Source: a virus. From it: a stretch of 64,000 nt of DNA. Of this stretch, positions 58,186 through 64,000 are shown piece after piece (position 1 is the first letter of the stretch; each line of letters begins with the position of its first letter). Below the pieces are notes generated by a model. The model was not told the origin of the DNA. It saw only the letters and a list, made by a program, of their open reading frames with translations, and did no database searches. The translations under genes were made by a program, and so were the position numbers. Location: positions 1 through 64,000 of IMG/VR virus record IMGVR_UViG_3300027833_001604. One strand, given 5' to 3'.

Positions 58186-59636
58186 TATTCGAATCCTATT
58201 CCTCTATTATCTGTTGCACTAAGAATTGCACTAGCAGGACACATTAAATCATTATCATTTATATCTGTTCCACTAAACCAACTATCTTCGTGTGTGTTAC
58301 ATACTCGTTCTATCATTTGTGTAAAACTTGTTTCAAGTGCAAACGGCTTTGCCATTAGTTTTGGTGTGATATAGCTATATATGTTACTACTCCAAAATAA
58401 TGTTTTGCTGTCATCCATTTGTTTAAACATATCATCGTGGTCGTATATTAGATCAATGTTAAAATATTGATGATTACACTGCTTTACTTTATTCCAAAAC
58501 TCTAACCACTTTACTGGGCCATCAAAGTAATCAATTACTCTCGACCAACGTTCGTGTGCCATTGCTACTAAACGGTCATTACAACCTGGGTGTGCGTGAA
58601 CCCACATGTCTACCCATTTTGGAAAGTCTTCTCCGTTCCAATGCTTTATTGTATCACGTTTAAACTGAACACTATCAGCGTCAAAGTCAAACCATACAAA
58701 ACGTGTATTCTCTGTCATTCCATACTTGTAAGCATAGTATAGAAGCTTAAAACCAGCCGTAGCGCCTACGTATTGCTCAAAGTTAGTATCTAGTGCTTGT
58801 TGTGAAATACTTGGGCTACTAGGCTCTGTATTAACGAAATAGATAGGGCTAGTTGGCCCATGTATTCTACTGATTAATCTATTGCCTTGATTAGATACAA
58901 CGCTATTATTGTATTCTTGTCCTGTAATACCCTTTTCAAATTCTGTTGTTCCCATGTGTGCTTTAGGCGTAAAAACATGTTCCATTAGGTTATCTGATAA
59001 TCCCCACACTGTAAGATTTTGAATGAAACTAAGTTGCATCCAATTGGAACCAAAGTTATGTTGATTTGAAAAATGCTCAGGACGAGGATCTGTAAACTTC
59101 CAATCAGGGTGAACATTAAGTCTGTAGTCACTGTCCTCGTAATTTAAACTTGTATCATAGTTTATACATTCTGGGTGATGTTCTGATTCCCAATATGGAC
59201 TTATGCTGTTATGTTTAATCCATTGTGGTATGTTTATTACTAGTAAAGTTCTTTCAAAGTAAGGATACTTGTCATTACCAGTTCGAAGTTGTCCACTAAT
59301 GATCCAATTTGGATCTTCTTTATTATTACGATCTATTTCATTTAGTAATGTTAAATTAAAATCCATTGTATCAGGCCATACACCTTCAAACCACAAACAT
59401 GCATATTTGTATCCTAATTTGTTCATAGCTGTTAGCCATGTTGCATCATATTGATTGTATACATTAACAATACCACCACGTAAATGATTGTTACATTCTA
59501 CATCTTGCAATACACTAAGTTTTTGTTTTAATATAGGTGTGTCATTGAGTTCTTTGTCAAGTGGCAAAAATGCATTAACGATAGGCCAGCTACCATCCAC
59601 ATGATTATATTCCCAACTTTGTTGACCTTGCTTCAT
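58185..59636 (-). CDS. large protein of unknown family, paralogue of previous
   Basis: A 483-residue protein with the same landmarks: NKLGYKYACLWFEGVWPD (about 74-91), IYFVNTEPSSPS (about 268), TRFVWFDFDADSVQFKRD and HWNGEDFPKWVDMW later. FDFDAD has a D-x-D look as in some glycosyltransferases, but this is a weak clue. It overlaps the gene before it by ATGA and the paralogue by one base. Function unassigned. Confidence 0.6.
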   Translation of the reverse strand: MKQGQQSWEYNHVDGSWPIVNAFLPLDKELNDTPILKQKLSVLQDVECNNHLRGGIVNVYNQYDATWLTAMNKLGYKYACLWFEGVWPDTMDFNLTLLNEIDRNNKEDPNWIISGQLRTGNDKYPYFERTLLVINIPQWIKHNSISPYWESEHHPECINYDTSLNYEDSDYRLNVHPDWKFTDPRPEHFSNQHNFGSNWMQLSFIQNLTVWGLSDNLMEHVFTPKAHMGTTEFEKGITGQEYNNSVVSNQGNRLISRIHGPTSPIYFVNTEPSSPSISQQALDTNFEQYVGATAGFKLLYYAYKYGMTENTRFVWFDFDADSVQFKRDTIKHWNGEDFPKWVDMWVHAHPGCNDRLVAMAHERWSRVIDYFDGPVKWLEFWNKVKQCNHQYFNIDLIYDHDDMFKQMDDSKTLFWSSNIYSYITPKLMAKPFALETSFTQMIERVCNTHEDSWFSGTDINDNDLMCPASAILSATDNRGIGFE

Positions 59637-59767
59637 TTAGCTGCTTGCTCCAACAGTTGATTTAATTTAATTCGTAACTTGTCTAAATGCTTGTCGCTAA
59701 TTTTTTCAGCCTCGCATACACTTATACGTTCTTTTATGATTTCAATTTCTTTTAGAATATCTTTCAT
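59633..59767 (-). CDS. small coiled-coil protein, 44 aa
   Basis: A short gene in ATGA overlaps at both ends. The protein (ILKEIEIIKERISVCEAEK, LDKLRIKLNQLLEQAAK) is a probable coiled coil with one Cys. It may be an oligomerisation helper for the large paralogue it is coupled to. Overlaps on both sides argue for a real gene. Confidence 0.6.
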   Translation of the reverse strand: MKDILKEIEIIKERISVCEAEKISDKHLDKLRIKLNQLLEQAAK

Positions 59768-59943
59768 TCAATTTTCCTCCAATGATGTGTGTCTTGTTCA
59801 GTTGGCAGTTGGCCAATATATTCTTCACCTGTTTCCATATCTATTAGTTTCCATTTGCTTGGACATTTAGTCTTTACTTTTAATGTTATTGCTACATCAT
59901 AAGCAGGCACTTCTGCACCACTGACTCTTAACTTACGGTTCAT
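59764..59943 (-). CDS. small protein, 59 aa
   Basis: A short gene joined by ATGA overlaps to the radical SAM gene upstream and the coiled-coil gene downstream. The protein is beta-rich (VPAYDVAITLKVKTK, KWKLIDMETGEEYIGQL) and ends with HHWRKIE. It could be a small ligand-binding or partner domain. No family is recognised. Confidence 0.6.
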   Translation of the reverse strand: MNRKLRVSGAEVPAYDVAITLKVKTKCPSKWKLIDMETGEEYIGQLPTEQDTHHWRKIE

Positions 59944-61175
59944 TTACTTTGTCTTTCGTTTTCCTGTGCTACAATGTCCATACCCTCAAGTGGCATATTC
60001 AAATAAGTCTTAACCATTTTCTTTAGGTTTATATCTTGTTTATAACGTTCTTCTATATCACGTGTATACTTTCGCATACGAGCATATATCATATAATCGC
60101 TTTGATTGTTTTCCATGTAGGTTGCAAACCTTTTCATCTCTGGATGTTCGTGTTGGTTAGCTCGTAACTTTCTAATAATAGCATCTCTGTAGTCGCCTTG
60201 CCAGATTGCTGGAGACAAATACTTAGGGGTATGTAGTATGTTGGCTGTAATAAACTTTAGGTCAACTGGGCTGTCTTTCCAAAACTGAAAGAACTCTGGC
60301 ATTTGATATATGTTGTGTGCTTGCACTGTAATACCAGCGGCAACATCAATTCCAGGTTCATTGTTTAGTGCCATCATGTTAGCGTAAACTGTATCCCAAT
60401 TGCCGTCTTGTCTAATGTAATTGTATACATCATCAATACCGTCCATACTTACTTTAATGTTTACGTGTTTAAATTCATTCCATATTTTAATTAAGTCATA
60501 CTTCTTAAACTTAATATAACTTAGATTAGTAGCATAACGTAATTTTATTTTCTTCTTAAGATCCTGTGGTATTCCAGCTAACAAGTCGTAGTGTTCTTTA
60601 TTAATGATAGGCTCACCGCCAGTAAACTGTAGTGTATGCACTGTGTCCCATAGTTCAGGCCATTCATTTAAACTAGCAAACAAATCAGTTGGACGCAACA
60701 AACGTGTTTCATATCCATCTTTAGTATACTTGCTAATGATGTCTAAGTCTGCTACACGCTTGTAAGAACTGTGTGTGCTACACATAATACACTTTAGGTT
60801 ACAGAAGTTACTTACTTTAAGTTCCACCCAGTAAGGCGGGTTGTTGACGCTGTAATCGTCATTTACGCTTATCTTATCTGCAAATGTATCCCAATTATCT
60901 TTTTCCCATTGTATGCGGTTGCTAACGATTCCACTGTCCTCGTTGTGCCAGCACACTTCACAGCGTTCTGGTCTTTCGTCATTTGCTAAGGCCCGTCTTA
61001 GCTCTTTATAGTTGTCGTTATTCCAGCTCTCAAGTGCTGACTCGCCTGGGTTATTCAATGGGACTTCTTGTGCTTCGCAACATGGAACCATGTCACCACC
61101 AGCACTGCCATAGATATGCATATACGGTAGCATGCAAAAACTTTTGCTATTTTTGAGTTTGTCTTTGTTAATCAT
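59940..61175 (-). CDS. radical SAM protein with N-terminal twitch/SPASM-like domain
   Basis: A 411-residue protein. FCMLPYMHI (C14), MVPCCEAQ (C32, C33) and CEVC (C72, C75) are the N-terminal cluster ligands; FCNLKCIMCS (C125, C129, C132) is the radical SAM motif and FTGGEPII the GGE motif. It is closest in layout to 53630-54856. It overlaps the next gene upstream by one base. Confidence 0.93.
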   Translation of the reverse strand: MINKDKLKNSKSFCMLPYMHIYGSAGGDMVPCCEAQEVPLNNPGESALESWNNDNYKELRRALANDERPERCEVCWHNEDSGIVSNRIQWEKDNWDTFADKISVNDDYSVNNPPYWVELKVSNFCNLKCIMCSTHSSYKRVADLDIISKYTKDGYETRLLRPTDLFASLNEWPELWDTVHTLQFTGGEPIINKEHYDLLAGIPQDLKKKIKLRYATNLSYIKFKKYDLIKIWNEFKHVNIKVSMDGIDDVYNYIRQDGNWDTVYANMMALNNEPGIDVAAGITVQAHNIYQMPEFFQFWKDSPVDLKFITANILHTPKYLSPAIWQGDYRDAIIRKLRANQHEHPEMKRFATYMENNQSDYMIYARMRKYTRDIEERYKQDINLKKMVKTYLNMPLEGMDIVAQENERQSK

Positions 61176-62383
61176 TAGTAAGGTATATACTCTATTTTAT
61201 CTTTATACTCTGCTTCACACAAAGTTTTTAATCTGCGTATGCATGGCTCGTTAAAATCAAAGCCACGTATTTTCCAAATATGTTTTAGGTTAGCCAAATA
61301 AGCTGCACTGAAATCTTCAGCACCGTTTGGCTTACACATATCTTCTACTAGTTTTTTCATCTTGTTAACACGGTTAGGATTGATAACCGTTTCATTATAC
61401 TGATAACGAAATGCGTCTAGTAGTTTTTCTTTAAACCAATCAGGCCAGTGTGTAACACTAAGGTTGTTTGGTTCGTATACTGTTTGTAGTATAACATTAT
61501 TTACTTTCTTTACACTGCGGGCCCAAACAACAAAGTCAAACAAGTATAGTATATTCATAATACTAATTGTGCATGCTATATTAACTTTAACTTTGTCTGG
61601 ATACTCTTGCTTAAATGCCAGCCACTTGTCTAGTGTATCTTCTATCTTTTCCCACTTGCTAGGATAACGTATCATGTCATTAAGTTTACCATGTGCGTCA
61701 ATACTCATGCTAAGTGTAAGTTCTTTGAATTGAAACAATGCATCATATTCTGCTTTCTTTGGCCAAAATGTGCAATTGCTAAAAATTTCCATATGTATCT
61801 GTGGAGCCAATCCTGCGTCTGCAAGTCTTAAAACAAACTTCATAAACTGTGGATGCAAGAATGGTTCACCACCTGTAACTTTCATATGCTTTAGATGTTT
61901 TAATGCATCCAAGTCAATTGAATCAAAATCTACAACTTGATTCTTTTTTAGTTTAGTAATCAAGTCAATTGCTGCTTGTGAGTTTTTGTTAAACTTCAAG
62001 TAGTCGTCATCCCAATTGTGACTAAACTCTGGTCCACATGTTTGACATGTTAAGTTGCATAATCTACCCACTGTAATTTCTAAATACTCTAAACGCACCT
62101 CATCAGTAAAGTCTGTAAAGAACTCATCTGCTTCAGTTCTCATACTGCTACCTTTGGTTTCCTCATCAGCTTTACATTTGTAGCAACCAGGGTGCCATTC
62201 ATTACGCATCATAGTTTCACGTATGTCAGTGAACATCTCACCATACACGTTAACATGTTCCTTGTCGCTTTCTTCTAGAAACCTATCATGGAATCTACAA
62301 CAAGGTGTAGTTGGAACACCATGCATAATCATACCCGCTTTAAACGGATATGCACATGCGTTTTTAGGTAGTTGTTTAGACAT
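61175..62383 (-). CDS. radical SAM protein with N-terminal twitch/SPASM-like domain
   Basis: A 402-residue protein. ACAYPFKAG (C10), TTPCCRF (C28, C29) and CYKC (C67, C70) lie at the N-terminus, then GRLCNLTCQTCGPE (C109, C113, C116) and VTGGEPFLHP. The first base overlaps the stop of the aminotransferase-like gene, so the two are coupled. Its substrate may be the product of that aminotransferase. Confidence 0.93.
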   Translation of the reverse strand: MSKQLPKNACAYPFKAGMIMHGVPTTPCCRFHDRFLEESDKEHVNVYGEMFTDIRETMMRNEWHPGCYKCKADEETKGSSMRTEADEFFTDFTDEVRLEYLEITVGRLCNLTCQTCGPEFSHNWDDDYLKFNKNSQAAIDLITKLKKNQVVDFDSIDLDALKHLKHMKVTGGEPFLHPQFMKFVLRLADAGLAPQIHMEIFSNCTFWPKKAEYDALFQFKELTLSMSIDAHGKLNDMIRYPSKWEKIEDTLDKWLAFKQEYPDKVKVNIACTISIMNILYLFDFVVWARSVKKVNNVILQTVYEPNNLSVTHWPDWFKEKLLDAFRYQYNETVINPNRVNKMKKLVEDMCKPNGAEDFSAAYLANLKHIWKIRGFDFNEPCIRRLKTLCEAEYKDKIEYIPY

Positions 62384-63369
62384 TAAAGCCAGGTACCCTT
62401 TTGTTTGTAGTTTTTAAGTGCATGTCTAATGTTTACTCTATTATACACGCCATCTTTTTTAAATCGTTTCCATTGTTCCGCCTCTGGTGCTTGTGCAATG
62501 TGTATTGTATTAGTTGGCTCAAGTCCGTAGTGTTCACATAGTTCTACGTGTTCTTTCATATACTTCTTAGGCATAGTGTCAGGGCTAAAATTTCTCATAA
62601 GCTCGTTTGCAATGCATACGTTTAAGTGAATACCATGCTTCCATTCTGTTTGCACTGCTAATGCGCCTTCGTTTAGTTTACTGAATACGATACCTGCACG
62701 CCAGTTACCACAGCTAAGACCTTTTGTAGTGCTGAATGCAACCATCTTAATACACTTTCTATCAAGGTTAATTTCAATACCGTGACATGTTCCAAACCAA
62801 GCCATGTCTACAAATACAGGAATGTCGTTTGCATCACAGAAGTCTAACGACTCTTCCATCTTGCTATGCTTTGCACCAGTGCCACTAAATGGCAAACTAA
62901 TAAGCAATGCATCGCCTTTTTGCAATGGAGTGTCATCAATGTAACGATGGCTTAACCATTCTTCGCCTAGGATTGCGTCTCTATTGTATGGATACTCTCC
63001 ACGGAACATACGGAACTCACGTCCATTTTGTAAACACCAGTAGTGCCACCAATCCATTCCTTGTGTAGTTCCTAGGCTTACAAACCTATTTGGATAACTA
63101 CGTAAGCCTTCAATTTTATTTAACTTACTGCTTTCAATCCAATCTGGATACAATTCTAAATATGCATCACATTCGTCTTGCATACTAAAGATATCCATGT
63201 TGCCAAACACATGTTCAACTACATGATCATAAAACGGCATATTCCAAATACTGTTGCCGTTTGTTTCAAAAATTTCAGTTAGCTTTTTTGCTTCTTCTAC
63301 ATTAAGATGATCGAACGGACTATAGTGCGGTGTCATCTCGGTTCTGCTTGTTACTTTTTCATTCTTCAT
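62383..63369 (-). CDS. PLP-dependent aminotransferase-like protein
   Basis: A 328-residue protein of fold type I. SLGTTQGMDWW (about 98-108) is in the phosphate-binding place, VFVDMAWFG has the pyridine-binding Asp188, and FSTTKGLSCGNWRAGIVF has the Schiff-base Lys216 and a conserved Arg224. This is the class I/II aminotransferase pattern. The small domain seems short. It sits between a radical SAM gene and a possible tail protein, and may make an amino sugar or amino acid for the system. It overlaps the gene before it by 11 bases. Confidence 0.8.
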   Translation of the reverse strand: MKNEKVTSRTEMTPHYSPFDHLNVEEAKKLTEIFETNGNSIWNMPFYDHVVEHVFGNMDIFSMQDECDAYLELYPDWIESSKLNKIEGLRSYPNRFVSLGTTQGMDWWHYWCLQNGREFRMFRGEYPYNRDAILGEEWLSHRYIDDTPLQKGDALLISLPFSGTGAKHSKMEESLDFCDANDIPVFVDMAWFGTCHGIEINLDRKCIKMVAFSTTKGLSCGNWRAGIVFSKLNEGALAVQTEWKHGIHLNVCIANELMRNFSPDTMPKKYMKEHVELCEHYGLEPTNTIHIAQAPEAEQWKRFKKDGVYNRVNIRHALKNYKQKGTWL

Positions 63370-63946
63370 AATCTAAATCCCTTAATAAAACTTCTTTCCA
63401 ACGCTCACCGTCAAAGAATAATAATTTTGCACGAGTTGAATTGACTTCCATATAAGAAGCTAGTGTTCCTGCTCCTACGGAATGATCCATTTTATCAGCA
63501 TTGTATATGTTATGTAATCGCACCGGTGCATTAATATCTACCTGTTTTGCGGATGCATTAACAACTACTTTAACATCTCTGTCGTTAAGTGATTTTGGAG
63601 TTCCAACCACAAGTTGAGCTTCGTGATATTTACTTGTTCTATATACACCTCTAAAAGCTGCGGTTGTAACTGTAATACTTTTCTCATTGTCTACTTCAAG
63701 TGAGTTTGATATACCAAAGTATATTTGTTGTCCTACATTATCTTCAAAGTTTCCGTTAATTGCTGAATAGTCATGTAATATTCCTCTAAACAAATCTTCA
63801 TTGTTTTCACTTGGAATTTTATCCCATCGCATATTTGTTTGTAATGGGTAATCAAACGAGTTAAAATCGGTTTTATGGTTCTCAAACTTTTCTATATCAA
63901 CTGGCTTAATTTTTTTGTGTGTGTGACGTGCTGGTGTAAAATTCAT
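63359..63946 (-). CDS. possible tail- or fibre-associated structural protein
   Basis: A 195-residue protein that appears beta-rich, with AFRGVYRTSKYHEAQLVVG and a C-terminal GTLASYMEVNSTRAKLLFFDGERWKEVL. Endings of the type A-x-LLFFDGxxWKxV recall terminal domains of fibre or neck proteins in T4-like marine phages. If so, the radical SAM block lies next to the tail genes. The call is by style only, without a firm family match. Confidence 0.45.
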   Translation of the reverse strand: MNFTPARHTHKKIKPVDIEKFENHKTDFNSFDYPLQTNMRWDKIPSENNEDLFRGILHDYSAINGNFEDNVGQQIYFGISNSLEVDNEKSITVTTAAFRGVYRTSKYHEAQLVVGTPKSLNDRDVKVVVNASAKQVDINAPVRLHNIYNADKMDHSVGAGTLASYMEVNSTRAKLLFFDGERWKEVLLRDLDYEE

Positions 63947-64000
63947 TTGTAATTCTTCATTTCTGGTATACTGTTAAATGTATCGGTGTTTCTAAGTCTG
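63943..64000 (-). CDS. partial CDS, C-terminal 18 residues at window edge
   Basis: The minus strand enters the window in a reading frame ending RLRNTDTFNSIPEMKNYK, with the stop overlapping the next start (ATGA). The rest lies outside, so nothing more can be said. The overlap style matches the minus-strand run. Confidence 0.5.
   Translation of the reverse strand, partial: RLRNTDTFNSIPEMKNYK

Noticed and set aside
1-64000. tRNA genes, CRISPR arrays, insertion sequences, attachment sites
   Set aside because: I read the intergenic gaps for cloverleaf ends, regular direct repeats and transposase-like genes and saw none; a covariance-model search was not possible here.

Overview
The window reads as part of the genome of a T4-like marine myovirus with an AT-rich genome. 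The phage assignment rests on a family B DNA polymerase (gp43-like, 18954-21647), a gp44-like clamp-loader ATPase (35020-35943), a gp31/GroES-like co-chaperonin (32020-32421), a DsbA-like DNA-binding protein (18700-18954), a UvsE-type repair endonuclease, ThyA and DHFR, and T4-type late promoter boxes (ATAAATACT or TATAAATA). Nearly all genes are packed with ATGA, GTGA or TAATG overlaps. The low GC and the set of metabolic genes suit a host such as SAR11 or a similar AT-rich marine bacterium, but the host is an inference. No major capsid, portal, terminase or tail tube gene lies here. No gene-free stretch longer than about 300 bases exists; the longest are 47024-47231 and 37188-37346.

Layout, plus strand (1-49405). 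1-2555: UV endonuclease, phosphoesterase and small unknowns. 2609-15918: a run of proteins whose N-termini resemble the capsid-targeting sequence of T4 internal proteins (start with a short basic/hydrophobic segment ending in I/L-x-E). They include a CCA-adding-type nucleotidyltransferase, a PD-(D/E)XK-like nuclease, zinc-binding proteins and two proteins sharing a YDxPLQR motif. A radical SAM gene and a GNAT gene sit inside this run. 16203-26882: SGNH-like proteins, DNA polymerase, a secreted SleB-type cell wall hydrolase, a QueD-like protein and a nucleotide-sugar dehydrogenase fused to an SGNH-like domain. 26879-29077: ferredoxin, Nfu scaffold, Apt, IscA carrier and MazG-like genes, a small iron-sulfur and nucleotide module. 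29249-37187: unknowns, a fragment of DnaE palm, co-chaperonin, ClpP-like protease, a second radical SAM-GNAT pair and the clamp loader. 37347-45564: an ExbB/ExbD-like membrane pair, an oxygenase fusion, DeoD, DHFR, ThyA, a methyltransferase-radical SAM pair and an HtrA-like protease. 45632-49405: a secreted lyase-like lipoprotein, then short units of small proteins, each with its own strong sigma-70-type promoter, and a secreted thermonuclease.

Layout, minus strand (49456-64000). A terminator hairpin at 49404-49451 separates the two convergent blocks. The minus block is an almost unbroken, overlapping gene run holding six radical SAM genes (one split into barrel and SPASM-like halves), two non-haem iron oxygenase-like genes, a short-chain dehydrogenase, a class 3 lipase, two long paralogous unknowns, a PLP-dependent aminotransferase-like protein and, at the right edge, a protein that may be tail-associated.

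How the parts may work together. The window holds nine radical SAM loci, each needing at least one [4Fe-4S] cluster, plus three phage genes for iron-sulfur supply. I propose a virus-encoded radical-chemistry tailoring system, with oxygenases, acetyltransferases, a methyltransferase and an aminotransferase as partners. Its substrate (glycan, nucleotide or peptide) is not shown by the sequence. This system and the putative packaged-protein cohort are the two most unusual features.
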